DNA of 64,000 bases, taken from Hyphomicrobiales bacterium. Its GTDB lineage: Bacteria; Pseudomonadota; Alphaproteobacteria; Rhizobiales; Rhizobiaceae. Both the position numbers and the translations under genes were made by a program. The stretch lies in assembly GCA_021775455.1 (NCBI GenBank), contig JAJFHU010000023.1, positions 62,001 through 126,000 of the forward strand. The letters run 5' to 3'. The notes beneath the pieces are model-generated. The model saw only the letters and a list, made by a program, of their open reading frames with translations. It did not search any database and was not told the DNA's origin. Below are positions 46,787-57,562 of this stretch, piece by piece (positions within the stretch are counted from its first letter, which is position 1; each line of letters starts with the position of its first letter).

Positions 46787-46940
46787 CGCATACCCAATCA
46801 TTCATAACCATTTTCATAACTATGTAACTTGATTATAGCGAATGACTGAGAATGGCGAAACATAAACTTGTTGAAAAATAGCCATTCAAATCAAGGTAAG
46901 CCTCGTAATGCCGGACGACCGCGAACAACCGTTCTACGGA

Positions 46941-46954
46941 CTTTCTCTCCGCCA
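46941..46954 (+). repeat. attR: second copy of the tRNA-Ser 3' end
   Basis: CTTTCTCTCCGCCA, identical to 29218-29231. Host DNA resumes at once: the 3' end of rnpB begins 16 bases away. The 46787-46940 stretch between it and the integrase holds AT-rich repeats (TTCATAACCAT at 46801-46811), probable arm-binding sites. Confidence 0.85.
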
Positions 46955-46970
46955 GAAACTCCAACCCAAA

Positions 46971-47396
46971 TTTGCCAGCCGGCCTGTAAGCCGGGTTCTG
47001 TATGGCCTGCCAGAGAAACCTCAAGCAGGCGTGGCGATCATTCATCTGGGATATCAGTTGCCTGATACCTCAACGCGACCCACCCGGATGACTAGCCTGG
47101 AAACCGGCTGGAACTCTGGAGTTCCGCATCATCCCTATTCGGTTTTGCTCCCGATGGGGTTTACCTTGACCACGACCATTGCTGGTACATGCGGTGAGCT
47201 CTTACCTCACCTTTTCACCCTTGCTTCTCCTTGCAGAGGTTAGCGGTTTGTTTCTGTGGCACTTTCCCTTGGGTTCACGCGCTGGCGCATATCCCCAGCC
47301 GGGTGCTACCCGGCATCGTGTTTCCATGGAGCCCGGACTTTCCTCCACTACGTTCTTTCGAACCCTGTAGCAGCGATCACCCGGCCGACTGGCATG
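46971..47396 (-). ncRNA. rnpB: RNase P RNA, type A
   Basis: The minus strand carries the universal 5' core GGAGGAAAGTCCGGGCTCCA, then GGTGAAAAGGTGAGGTAAGA with GCTCACCGC, and the 3' core ACAGAACCCGGCTTACAGG. The ends pair as helix P1 (TGCCAGTCGGCC with GGCCGGCTGGCA), placing the termini near 47396 and 46971. It processes tRNA 5' ends with the protein subunit. Several spurious open frames cover it on both strands. Confidence 0.96.
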
Positions 47397-47487
47397 GCAG
47401 GTTTACGCGTTGGTCAATTATTTTACAATACTCCCAAGCTTCAGGATTAAATTGAAGTTTTCAAATTCTTTCAGTAAATTGGCCTGA

Positions 47488-49307
<1,820 letters not shown>

Positions 49308-49389
49308 AATATCAACTGATCCTTAACCATGTTGCCAGACAATTGCCACGATTTGTGGTAAATTCCTCAAAGCAAGGGAGCAAGACAGG

Positions 49390-50211
49390 ATGCCGACACG
49401 CAGGCAGTTTACCAGTAGAGCATTGTCCGCTTTTTGCGCGGCATCCGCACCGCTGAGCCTCACAACGCCAGCCCATGCAGTGCAATCCTTTAGTTATGGT
49501 CCCAATCATCTCGATTGGTATCCTGCAAAGTCTGGTGGTAACAGTGCGCCTGTTTTGATCTATGTGCATGGTGGCGCGTGGGCATTGGGTAACAAAGGGC
49601 AGGTGGGGTCCAAGGCCGGACATTTTACGAAGAACGGTTACCATTTCGTTTCAGTAGGCTACACGCTGTTTCCTGCGGCGAATGTGGAGAGGCAGGCGTT
49701 GCAGGTAGGCACGGCGGTAAACTGGGTTAGAAATAATGCAGCCCGTTTCGGCGGCGACCCAAGCCGGATTGCCGTAATGGGCCATTCGGCAGGCTGCCAT
49801 CTTTCGAGCCTTGCGACCCTTACAGGCGCAGCCCAGGGAGTAAAAGCACTTGTCTGCAATGATACGCGGGCATATGACCTGACTGAGCTTGCCAGAAGTA
49901 ATGGGGGTCGCCTCCCGTTGCTTTATGCTGCTCCATTTCGTCGGCGCAAAATGTGGTCAGCCTGGTCGCCCATATCTTACACCGGGTTCATACAGCCGCC
50001 GCCGGTACTGGTTGCCTGGTCCAGTGGTTCGGGAAGGGACAAACTTTCAAAGCGATTTGCAAATGCATTGGAAAATGATGGCGCTGAAGTTGTTCGATAC
50101 GACGGAAAGCGCCAGTACAGTCATGTTTCAATCGATCGCCGAATGGGGGCAGAAAACGGAAAGTTGACCAAAGCCGTAGACCAGTTTCTGGTTGAAATGC
50201 TGAACCGTTAA
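49390..50211 (+). CDS. Exported alpha/beta hydrolase (esterase)
   Basis: A 273-residue BD-FAE/HSL-like esterase with an N-terminal twin-arginine-type signal (PTRRQFTSRALSAF, cleavage near AHA/VQS). The oxyanion motif is YVHGGAWALG and the nucleophile elbow is MGHSAGC; the late catalytic His is in YSHVSIDRR. Probably periplasmic; substrate unknown. It starts 83 bases after tmpB and could be cotranscribed. Confidence 0.85.
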   Translation: MPTRRQFTSRALSAFCAASAPLSLTTPAHAVQSFSYGPNHLDWYPAKSGGNSAPVLIYVHGGAWALGNKGQVGSKAGHFTKNGYHFVSVGYTLFPAANVERQALQVGTAVNWVRNNAARFGGDPSRIAVMGHSAGCHLSSLATLTGAAQGVKALVCNDTRAYDLTELARSNGGRLPLLYAAPFRRRKMWSAWSPISYTGFIQPPPVLVAWSSGSGRDKLSKRFANALENDGAEVVRYDGKRQYSHVSIDRRMGAENGKLTKAVDQFLVEMLNR

Positions 50212-50284
50212 TCAGGCAAAATTCAACGGTTTTTCAATCATTTTGTGGCAATCTGTCCCGGAACGGAGGCTTCCAGGGCAGAAC

Positions 50285-52666
50285 ATGAACAACAGCTCGG
50301 TAAAATCCAAAGATGCTGTACCCGATTCCGGTAATCTTGATGAGGTGAATGATTCACAGGTTGATATTGCCAACTTGCCAGTCATAGACTCGCCCTCGCT
50401 TGACGGAAATTCCCGTCCAGGTTCCAGGGAAACCCAAATTTCTGCAGACCGCAATCCAGATAACGGTGCTGGCGCATTACAAGTCTGGAGTCGGTTTTTC
50501 TGGTTATCTTCCATTTGTTCGCTTGTTGCTGCGGGAATGGTCTCTTTTGGAGGATACGGACAACTGGCTCCCATGGCCTTTTTTGGGGTTACTGCGGTAA
50601 TCGTGTTTCATTGGCTGCAGGTTCGCAGTGCCAACGATGGATTTGGCTGCATTACAAAAGCTCTCCACAAGCGACTTGAAGCCCTGCAGGATCGTGCTTG
50701 GGAATTGCGCGAAAGTGAGGAACGACACAGAAGCCTTGCTGAGGCATTTGGGGATTTGATGATGCACCGTGATGATCAGGGTCGCATGGTGTATGTCAAC
50801 GAATCCTTTGCAGAAGCATTTGGTATCGATCTCGAAAATTATGCTGGTAAAGCGTTTAAGCATGAGTTTTTGGAGGAAAGAACACTCAATCAGGATCTTC
50901 AGACCGGAATTCTGCGCGAAGTTAAAGCGACAACCGAACGTGGCATAAAATGGTTTGCATGGCTTGACCTTTCAATTCGTGATGAAACAACTGGCGCTGA
51001 TTCCATCCGCTCCGTTGCCCGCGACATCACTCAACAGAAGAACGTTGAACTGGAACTACGTGAAGCCAGTCACAATGCTCATGCAGCCAGCAGGGCAAAG
51101 TCCAGATTTCTTGCCAATGTCAGCCATGAAATGAGGACACCACTCAATGGTATTTTGGGGATGTCGAGCTTGTTGACTGATACGAAACTTACGCCAGAGC
51201 AGCACACCTACGTTGATGCGGTGCAAGAATCAGGTCAGGCATTGCTCAATCTGATCGAGGATATTCTGGATACTACATTGATCGAATCTGGAAAGCTGGA
51301 AATGAATCCAAAGCCGACAGACCCCTTTCAACTCGTTGAGGGTATTTGCGAACTTCTGGCGTCACGTGCACATGCCAAGGATATCACCATATCTTCGCAT
51401 ATTAACCGAGCCGTACCTGGAGAGGTCAATGTTGATACCGGCCGGTTGAGGCAGGTGCTGATCAATCTCGTTGGCAATGCCATAAAGTTCACTGAAAATG
51501 GCGGTGTACACGTTGAACTCAAGCCGATTGAGATAACAAATTCAAAGAATCAAGTTGATGTCAAACAAGCCCGATTGCTCTTTGAGGTAAAAGATACCGG
51601 TCCGGGAATTTCTGAAAAAGAACGTAAGACAATATTTGAGGAGTTTGGACAAGTAGACTCAGCTTCCACGCGAAAACATGGTGGAGCTGGCCTGGGGTTG
51701 GCAATATCGCAAAGCATCATCGAGAAGATGGGCGGGGAAATTGAGTTTGACAGCAAAATCGGAAGTGGATGTACGTTCCGGTTCTGGATAGATGTTCCTG
51801 TCCACTCCAGGCCTCGCTCGGAACGTATGATGCCGCTCAAGGGGCAGCGAATCTTGTTGATTGGCGGAACTCAACTCGAAGCTGACGCCATAGCCGGTTA
51901 CATAACAAGCCATGGCGGTATTATCGAATGTCACACCAGCGAAAATCTCTCCAACAAGACTTGTGGCGATGCGATGGCTCAAAACAAATGGGACTCAGTA
52001 CTGTTTGACCACAAGGCTTTATCAAAATTTAGCTCGGTGAAGCGATACCTGAATATCAATTCAAAGGATCGGGCCAGGGCAATCATTTTGTTGCAGGCTG
52101 AAGATCGCGCAACCTTGGACAGTCATTTGAAGGCAGGATACAACGGGTATCTGATCAAACCCATTAGACGGGCTTCACTGTTGGGTCAGGTGGATGGTCG
52201 GGAGTCAAAATCCAGTGATGATCGAGGGTCATTGAATTCCGGAAAATGGGACTCAACAGCCCTTGCAGCAGAAAAGCCGCTTAGAATTTTGCTGGCTGAA
52301 GACAATGATATCAATGCCCTCTTGGCGCGTTCTGTTCTTGAGCGGGCTGGCCATACTGTAATTCGGGTGGAAAACGGGAAGTTGGCGATTGATTATTGTT
52401 CAAATGCATCGGTGAACGACGGAGTCGATCTGATTTTGATGGATCTGCAAATGCCCATTATGGATGGCTTGGATGCATTGAAGGAAATCCGCAAGTCTGA
52501 ACTCGAAAGTAAATCTTCCCGTAACCTTCCTGTATATATTCTAACTGCGGACAAGCAACCAGCTACCCGCTCCCGTGCGGTAAAACTGGGTGCAACCGGA
52601 TTTCTGACCAAACCACTCGATCCGCTGCATTTGCTAAAGGCGATAAATGAGATTGAATCAGCCTGA
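50285..52666 (+). CDS. Hybrid sensor histidine kinase
   Basis: A 793-residue membrane kinase: a ~70-residue N-terminal cytoplasmic stretch, two adjacent helices, a coiled coil, a PAS domain (about 165-275), HisKA with FLANVSHEMRTPLNGI (phosphorylatable His), HATPase_c (NLVGNAIKFTENG, DTGPGIS, GLGLAIS), a first receiver with a phospho-acceptor-like Asp (SVLFDHKA) and Lys but no acidic pair, and a second, complete receiver (LLAEDNDINA, LILMDLQMPIMDG, LTKPLD). ATG at 50285; 50243 is the longer option. No partner regulator is adjacent, so its target is unknown. Confidence 0.9.
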   Translation: MNNSSVKSKDAVPDSGNLDEVNDSQVDIANLPVIDSPSLDGNSRPGSRETQISADRNPDNGAGALQVWSRFFWLSSICSLVAAGMVSFGGYGQLAPMAFFGVTAVIVFHWLQVRSANDGFGCITKALHKRLEALQDRAWELRESEERHRSLAEAFGDLMMHRDDQGRMVYVNESFAEAFGIDLENYAGKAFKHEFLEERTLNQDLQTGILREVKATTERGIKWFAWLDLSIRDETTGADSIRSVARDITQQKNVELELREASHNAHAASRAKSRFLANVSHEMRTPLNGILGMSSLLTDTKLTPEQHTYVDAVQESGQALLNLIEDILDTTLIESGKLEMNPKPTDPFQLVEGICELLASRAHAKDITISSHINRAVPGEVNVDTGRLRQVLINLVGNAIKFTENGGVHVELKPIEITNSKNQVDVKQARLLFEVKDTGPGISEKERKTIFEEFGQVDSASTRKHGGAGLGLAISQSIIEKMGGEIEFDSKIGSGCTFRFWIDVPVHSRPRSERMMPLKGQRILLIGGTQLEADAIAGYITSHGGIIECHTSENLSNKTCGDAMAQNKWDSVLFDHKALSKFSSVKRYLNINSKDRARAIILLQAEDRATLDSHLKAGYNGYLIKPIRRASLLGQVDGRESKSSDDRGSLNSGKWDSTALAAEKPLRILLAEDNDINALLARSVLERAGHTVIRVENGKLAIDYCSNASVNDGVDLILMDLQMPIMDGLDALKEIRKSELESKSSRNLPVYILTADKQPATRSRAVKLGATGFLTKPLDPLHLLKAINEIESA

Positions 52667-52683
52667 TTGCATCGGTTTGCAAA

Positions 52684-53748
52684 TCAACTCTCGAAATGAT
52701 GTTCCATTCCCGCTATTTCGTACAAGGCATTTTTCATTAACAGACCATCCGTTGTGTTAATGTAAGAAACCACAGACGAAGCGTTGTGGGCAGCCAGCAA
52801 GAGTGCATTTTCTGCACCCTGTTCCGATCTCAGTCCCCATGCCAAGGTTGAGACAAAGGCATCACCGGCACCTGCGGTGCCTGCTACATGGGTGGGAATT
52901 ATATTCCTGTGAAACATCGCATGGCCATCGAACAACCATGCACCGTCGGCACCGTAAGTTACGAGTATGTTTTTTGGACCATGTTCCGCCAGAACCCTGC
53001 AGAATTTCTCTAACGACACTGATCCCCCAGTTGTCGTCAACACAGGCTCAATATTATCTGGCACTCCCCAATCGAGGTCTTTGTGCATGACAGAAAGACA
53101 AGGGACAAGCGCTGCGGCTTCAAGCGCGTTAAGCGATATCAGCGACATGTACTGGGCCGCGTTCAATACAGAATTGGTCTTGTTCAAAATTTGCCGGATG
53201 CCGGGATTTGAAGAAAAAAACGCATCACACCGATGTGCAAATTTTGAAATTTCCGGCAGCATGTTTGCAGATTCTCCGCTTAGGCCGGCGGCATGGATCA
53301 ATTTCGGGTTCTCGGAATTGAGCAGTTTAAGGTCGCTCTTTACAAGCTTTGTGTTGGCACCCCGATTTGTAAATATAGCTGCATTTTTTTCATGTGAGGC
53401 GATCATTACCGCTGCCCCTGTGGTCTCTCGGGCGGCGACAATAATTCCCTCAGTGCGTAGTTTGTTTTCCAGGCAATGATCATGGACATGGTTGTGGGAT
53501 TGATCATTTCCGGTCTTTACCAACGGCATTACGTCACATCCCAGCCGGGAAAGACAGACCGCCGTGTTGAGGCCACCGCCGCCTATATGTGTTGCTATTG
53601 ATTCTGCCTCTACTTTCCGACCAGGCTCAACCAAAAGGAATTGGTTTTCTGAATTTGAAAAAGAAATCTTTTCAATGGATTCGGACTGAAGCACAGCAAT
53701 CGTATCGACCATAGCGGAGCCAAAAGTCACAGCTTTCAGATTAGGCAT
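52684..53748 (-). CDS. PfkB-family carbohydrate kinase
   Basis: A 354-residue ribokinase-superfamily kinase with THIGGGGLNTAVCLSRLG near the N-terminus and the catalytic GTAGAGDAFVSTL signature. It is a different subgroup from the adenosine kinase at 2.3 kb; the sugar or nucleoside substrate is not identifiable. It overlaps the TM2 gene by 8 bases and is the last gene of a three-gene operon. Confidence 0.85.
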   Translation of the reverse strand: MPNLKAVTFGSAMVDTIAVLQSESIEKISFSNSENQFLLVEPGRKVEAESIATHIGGGGLNTAVCLSRLGCDVMPLVKTGNDQSHNHVHDHCLENKLRTEGIIVAARETTGAAVMIASHEKNAAIFTNRGANTKLVKSDLKLLNSENPKLIHAAGLSGESANMLPEISKFAHRCDAFFSSNPGIRQILNKTNSVLNAAQYMSLISLNALEAAALVPCLSVMHKDLDWGVPDNIEPVLTTTGGSVSLEKFCRVLAEHGPKNILVTYGADGAWLFDGHAMFHRNIIPTHVAGTAGAGDAFVSTLAWGLRSEQGAENALLLAAHNASSVVSYINTTDGLLMKNALYEIAGMEHHFES

Positions 53749-54025
53749 TTTTTTCCCTGGTCCAGCGCGGGATCATGAAAGCATCGAATACCATCCATGC
53801 AATCAGTCCTGCATTTATGGCAAATGCAATTGGGTGGTGAGAAAGGGCAAGTGAAGCGGCCGTCAGGCCGAGCATTCCCAATCCGCTCAATACGTAGCCG
53901 TGATAGTATCGATGAGCGCCCAGGCCACCTAAAACTATCAGCAGTGCATAGGAAATCCACAATGTTCGCGAATGCACCCGTGCTTGGGCTGGTTCATTTT
54001 TGGGTAAATCTGGTTCTGTCATCAT
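53741..54025 (-). CDS. TM2-domain protein
   Basis: A 94-residue protein with a TM2 domain: paired hydrophobic helices with the linking LGGLGAHRYYHGYVLSGLG motif, then a third helix. TM2 proteins are small inner-membrane proteins of unknown function. The ATG at 54025 (or 54022) is 13 bases after the dehydrogenase stop and the stop overlaps the PfkB gene. Confidence 0.8.
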   Translation of the reverse strand: MMTEPDLPKNEPAQARVHSRTLWISYALLIVLGGLGAHRYYHGYVLSGLGMLGLTAASLALSHHPIAFAINAGLIAWMVFDAFMIPRWTREKNA

Positions 54026-54038
54026 GTATTGCGGTACT

Positions 54039-55034
54039 TCAACAATCAGTTGGAAGGACTCGGTCAGGTGGCTTGTGACCATCAAACAGCGTCCGAATGT
54101 TGATTAAAACGCGATCTCCCATTTCGAGACGGCCTTCAATAGTGGCAGACCCCATGTGCGGAAGAATTACCACTTTTCCTTTTTTTACCAATTCCATCAG
54201 CTTTGAATTCACAGCCGGTTCGTGCTCAAATACATCGAGGCCTGCACCGGCAATCTTGTTGCTGGATAACGCATCAATCAACGCTGTTTCGTCGATGATT
54301 TCTCCGCGTGCCGTGTTAATGATGACCGTGTTCGGTTGAACAAGGGCCAGGCGTCGCGCAGACAGAAGATGATAGGTCGCCGGCGTGGAGGGGCAATTGA
54401 CCGAAATAAAGTCAACACGCGAAAGCATCTGATCAAGGCTTTCCCACCAAGTGACTTCCAGTTCCTCTTCAACTGCTTCGCTGACACGATTGCGATTATG
54501 GTAGTGTATGGACAGGCCAAAAGCCTTTGCCCGTCTTGCCACTGCAGTGCCAATCCGGCCCATACCAACTATTCCAAGTCGTTTGCCCCAAATTCGGTGC
54601 CCAAGCATCCACGTAGGCGACCAGCCCTTCCAGTTACCATCGTTTATTGCATCCACACCTTCAATGAATCGACGTGAGACTGCTACCATCAGACCTACCG
54701 TCATGTCGGCCGTATCTTCAGTCAGTACATTTGGCGTATTGGTGATCGTAATATTTTTTCGCGCAGCAGCCTGTACATCAATATTGTCAACGCCATTTCC
54801 AAAATTGGCTATTAGCTTGAGCTGATCACCAGCCTGCGCAATCAAGCCGGCATCTATTTTGTCTGTGACCGTTGGCACCAGAACATTTGCAGATTTCACC
54901 GCTTTTACCAACTCAGCCTGACTCATTGGTTTGTCTTCAAGGTTCAGGCTGGTTTCAAACAACTCCCGCATTCTGGTCTCAACGAGATCCGGGAGTTTTC
55001 GGGTCACAACAACAAGTGGTTTTTTTGCGGTCAT
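54039..55034 (-). CDS. D-2-hydroxyacid dehydrogenase (glyoxylate/hydroxypyruvate reductase type)
   Basis: A 331-residue NAD(P)-dependent dehydrogenase. The Rossmann motif is GIVGMGRIGTAVARR, and the catalytic Arg, Glu and His are in NTARGEIID, GLDVFEHEP and LPHMGSATIEGR. It is of the GhrB/GyaR group that reduces glyoxylate or hydroxypyruvate. It heads an operon with the TM2 and PfkB-kinase genes; a sugar-acid salvage role would fit but is inference. Confidence 0.9.
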   Translation of the reverse strand: MTAKKPLVVVTRKLPDLVETRMRELFETSLNLEDKPMSQAELVKAVKSANVLVPTVTDKIDAGLIAQAGDQLKLIANFGNGVDNIDVQAAARKNITITNTPNVLTEDTADMTVGLMVAVSRRFIEGVDAINDGNWKGWSPTWMLGHRIWGKRLGIVGMGRIGTAVARRAKAFGLSIHYHNRNRVSEAVEEELEVTWWESLDQMLSRVDFISVNCPSTPATYHLLSARRLALVQPNTVIINTARGEIIDETALIDALSSNKIAGAGLDVFEHEPAVNSKLMELVKKGKVVILPHMGSATIEGRLEMGDRVLINIRTLFDGHKPPDRVLPTDC

Positions 55035-55146
55035 ATTTACACAATCCGGCTGGTTGTTGACGACATGTTAACCCTGTGCCGCCAAACTGGAAATTGTTTT
55101 ATGCATAACAGACTGTTCCTGCAACACAAACTGCTTCCAATAGGAA

Positions 55147-55725
55147 ATGCAATGTATCATGTGCTTTAAAGTGTTCCTTGAAAAATTATTTGAACCGGGA
55201 AAACTTGGCAATTTTGTTGTTTTGACCTCTCTTCTTTTGCCGGTTTTGTTTATTCCCGCGTTTGTGAAGGAAACAGGAGCAACTTCTGTCAGTCAGACCG
55301 GTTTGCCATTACCACGCTTTGTCAGTTTGAAATCAACACGCGTGAACATGCGCGTTGGTCCCGGCCGCGAATACAAAGTGACATGGATGTATCTGAAACA
55401 GGGATTGCCCATGGAAGTCATCCAGGAATATGAAAATTGGCGCAAAGTCAGAGATCCGGAGGGAAATGAAGGCTGGATATTGCACTCGCTACTTTCTGGA
55501 AAGCGGATGGCAATAATTGCCCCCTGGGAAAAGGGAAGTCGCTTCGCCATGCATTCGCAGGCAAATCAAAAAAGCGCAAAGATTGCCGATGTTGAGGCCC
55601 GTGTGTTGGCAAATGTGAACGGTTGCGAAGAAAACTGGTGTTTGGTTGAAGCAGACGACATCGAAGGATATGTCCACAAAAACACCCTTTGGGGTGTATA
55701 TCCAGACGAGATAATAGAGCAGTAA
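55147..55725 (+). CDS. SH3-domain protein, exported or membrane-anchored
   Basis: A 192-residue protein with a hydrophobic N-terminal segment (residues 20-40, signal or anchor) and two bacterial SH3 repeats (about 60-115, with RVNMRVGPGREYKVTW, and 120-185). SH3b domains bind peptidoglycan or proteins in the periplasm. It lies between the dehydrogenase operon and irr, convergent with irr. The start may be 55147 or 55159. Confidence 0.82.
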   Translation: MQCIMCFKVFLEKLFEPGKLGNFVVLTSLLLPVLFIPAFVKETGATSVSQTGLPLPRFVSLKSTRVNMRVGPGREYKVTWMYLKQGLPMEVIQEYENWRKVRDPEGNEGWILHSLLSGKRMAIIAPWEKGSRFAMHSQANQKSAKIADVEARVLANVNGCEENWCLVEADDIEGYVHKNTLWGVYPDEIIEQ

Positions 55726-55749
55726 GTTTCGTTATTTTCGTCTGTTTGG

Positions 55750-56160
55750 CTATTTTTCCCGCACGTGAACAATCACATCTACACGGCTGACTTCCATTCC
55801 ATTGGGGGGTTCTGGAAGATTTACAACTTGTGCCGCTCCACTCGGCATATCAATGACCCGATCCGATGCTTCCACGTAAAAATGATGGTGATTGTTCGTG
55901 TTGGTATCAAAATAAGTCTTGTTGGAATCGATTGAAATCACCCGAAGCAACCCGCTGTCAGTAAATTGATGCAGCGTGTTGTAAATTGTAGCCAGCGAGA
56001 CTTCCACACCGGCGTATTGTGCTTCCTCATGAACATTTTCAGCTGTCACATGACGGTCACCCTGTGAGAACAGCAATTCTGCAAGTTCTACCCGCTGCCG
56101 GGTAGGTCTTAATCCTGCATTTCGCAGCATGTTCACAAGTCTCTTTGGATTTTTCATCAT
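55750..56160 (-). CDS. irr: Iron response regulator Irr (Fur family)
   Basis: A 136-residue Fur-family winged-helix protein with GLRPTRQRVELAELLFSQGD, SLATIYNTLHQFTDSGLL and KTYFDTNTNNHHHFYVE, the rhizobial Irr signature including the HHH haem/metal site. Irr acts under iron limitation, binds ICE boxes and represses iron-storing and haem-synthesis genes. It lacks the N-terminal haem regulatory motif of Bradyrhizobium Irr. ATG at 56160, with a TTG at 56166 as an alternative. mbfA at 17.6 kb has a candidate ICE box. The 56161-56460 stretch upstream shows no gene. Confidence 0.92.
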   Translation of the reverse strand: MMKNPKRLVNMLRNAGLRPTRQRVELAELLFSQGDRHVTAENVHEEAQYAGVEVSLATIYNTLHQFTDSGLLRVISIDSNKTYFDTNTNNHHHFYVEASDRVIDMPSGAAQVVNLPEPPNGMEVSRVDVIVHVREK

Positions 56161-56460
56161 TTCCAAACCTGCTCGGCATTCACAGACTGGTTAGTCAAGA
56201 ACAATACATATAATTGCAAGCAACCAAGCTCGCAAGTGTGGCCATTTTACAGCTTCCTGCCAAGATTTCCATTAGCGTCTGATTAACGAGGTCCCATATT
56301 CACCAGCTGTTAACCATCAGAGCGCAGAATTGGGCCTGTAGAAACCGGAATCCGTGCATGAGTAACGATAAACCTGACGGTTGCTTGATGTTTCTGACGA
56401 ACAAATAGATCCGGTTTTTCATTCTGTTGGAAGCTTGCGAGCGCCGCAAACGGAGTGATC

Positions 56461-56781
56461 ATGACCAAATACATGAATTTTGCAAAATCTTGCCTGATTG
56501 GAATTACCTTGGGCTGCATTGCATTTCCAACCCTTGGATATAGCGAGCCCGCCACATGTGGTGATCGGGCCGAGTTGATTGGTACGTTAAAAAACCGGTA
56601 CAAGGAATTCCCCGTTGCCATGGGGATATCACAAAAAAGCACAGAGGCATTTGAGATTTATGCTTCTGTGGGTGGCACGTGGACCGTAATTATGACCACA
56701 TCAACCGGCCTGACCTGTGTAATGGCAGCCGGACACTCGTGGAAAGATATTCCGCAGGTTGCGATGGGGCCACTAACCTGA
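56461..56781 (+). CDS. Small exported protein of unknown function
   Basis: A 106-residue protein with a signal peptide (SCLIGITLGCIAFPTLG, cleavage near GYS/EPA), two cysteines in the mature part (TCGDRAELI and TCVMAAGHSW) and GGTWTVIMTTSTG. Similar small secreted proteins are common in Rhizobiales; function unknown. ATG at 56461 follows CGGAG. Confidence 0.75.
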   Translation: MTKYMNFAKSCLIGITLGCIAFPTLGYSEPATCGDRAELIGTLKNRYKEFPVAMGISQKSTEAFEIYASVGGTWTVIMTTSTGLTCVMAAGHSWKDIPQVAMGPLT

Positions 56782-56882
56782 ATTTTGCCTTGTTTCAGCA
56801 GCAAGTACTGGTGCATGAAACTGATGCTTTAAATCTGAAACTTTCTTTGGCACTTAAGCTTGCCTGTGCTAAACCGGCCTTC

Positions 56883-56908
56883 AGGCGATGAAATAACACC
56901 GCCTTTTT
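56883..56908 (+). terminator. Weak candidate terminator before fabA
   Basis: AGGCG and CGCCT arms around a 12-base loop are followed by TTTTT. The stem is only five pairs with a long loop, so this is a tentative end for the small exported-protein transcript. Confidence 0.35.
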
Positions 56909-56946
56909 GGTCTAATTTGCATTGTTGACAGGGCACGGAATTCCTT

Positions 56947-57453
56947 ATGAGTGAAAAACAAAACAGCTACAGCTACGAAGAGCTGTTGTCTTGCGGTCGA
57001 GGTGAACTCTACGGTGAGGGTAACGCGCAGTTGCCACTTCCGCCCATGCTGATGCTTCATCGCGTAACTGATTTATCGGAAACCGGTGGCGAATATGGCA
57101 AGGGTTACGCAAGGGCGGAGTTTGACATAACCGACGATCTTTGGTTCTTTCCCTGTCATTTTGAAGGTGATCCGGTAATGCCGGGTTGTTTGGGACTGGA
57201 CGCCTTGTGGCAATTAACAGGATTTTATCTTGGTTGGTTGGGCGAATCCGGCAAAGGTCGCGCCTTATCGACAGGGGAAGTAAAGTTTACGGGCATGGTA
57301 ACTCCAAACACCAAACTGGTGGAATTTGGCATCGATTTTCGTCGGGTAATGCGAGGTAAACTTGTCTTGGGAATTGCCAATGGCTGGATGAAAGCTGATG
57401 GCGAAGTGATTTATCAGGCCAAGGATTTGCGGGTCGCCCTGTTTCAGGAGTAA
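56947..57453 (+). CDS. fabA: 3-hydroxydecanoyl-ACP dehydratase/isomerase
   Basis: Makes the cis-3 intermediate that begins unsaturated fatty acid synthesis. The hot-dog-fold active site is visible: His71 in [20 protein letters not shown] and the Asp of the central helix (GLDALWQL). 168 residues, standard length. It is followed by fabB and fabI in the order typical of Rhizobiales, near irr. Confidence 0.97.
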   Translation: MSEKQNSYSYEELLSCGRGELYGEGNAQLPLPPMLMLHRVTDLSETGGEYGKGYARAEFDITDDLWFFPCHFEGDPVMPGCLGLDALWQLTGFYLGWLGESGKGRALSTGEVKFTGMVTPNTKLVEFGIDFRRVMRGKLVLGIANGWMKADGEVIYQAKDLRVALFQE

Positions 57454-57562
57454 CTTCTAAAATTCACACTCGATTGTTTGTGCATGTTGCAAGGGCGTGT
57501 AACAATTGCTAGCGCTTAATTGTCAATCTTGAACCGGAACCATATTGAAAGGCTCTATCGCA

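Larger units (their letters stand above)
29218..46954. mobile_element. 17.7 kb integrated element in tRNA-Ser (satellite-like, with defence and toxin cargo)
   Basis: The element runs from the 3' end of tRNA-Ser to an exact 14-base copy next to rnpB. It has a P4-type integrase at the right end, an AlpA-like HTH, two TOPRIM proteins, a RepA-like ATPase, no capsid, tail, relaxase or conjugation genes, and a left two-thirds of accessory cargo including pseudogenes and IS fragments. Base composition is visibly more AT-rich than the flanks. This fits an integrative phage-satellite or mobilisable island. The integrase sits distal to the tRNA rather than next to it, which is less common. Confidence 0.85.

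Noticed and set aside
46833-47455. Several open frames of 60-110 codons on both strands
   Set aside because: They lie over the RNase P RNA, whose conserved cores and P1 helix are clear; the frames have no protein features.
53797-54078. Plus-strand frame opposite the TM2 gene
   Set aside because: Shadow of the TM2 gene, whose motif and operon position are clear.
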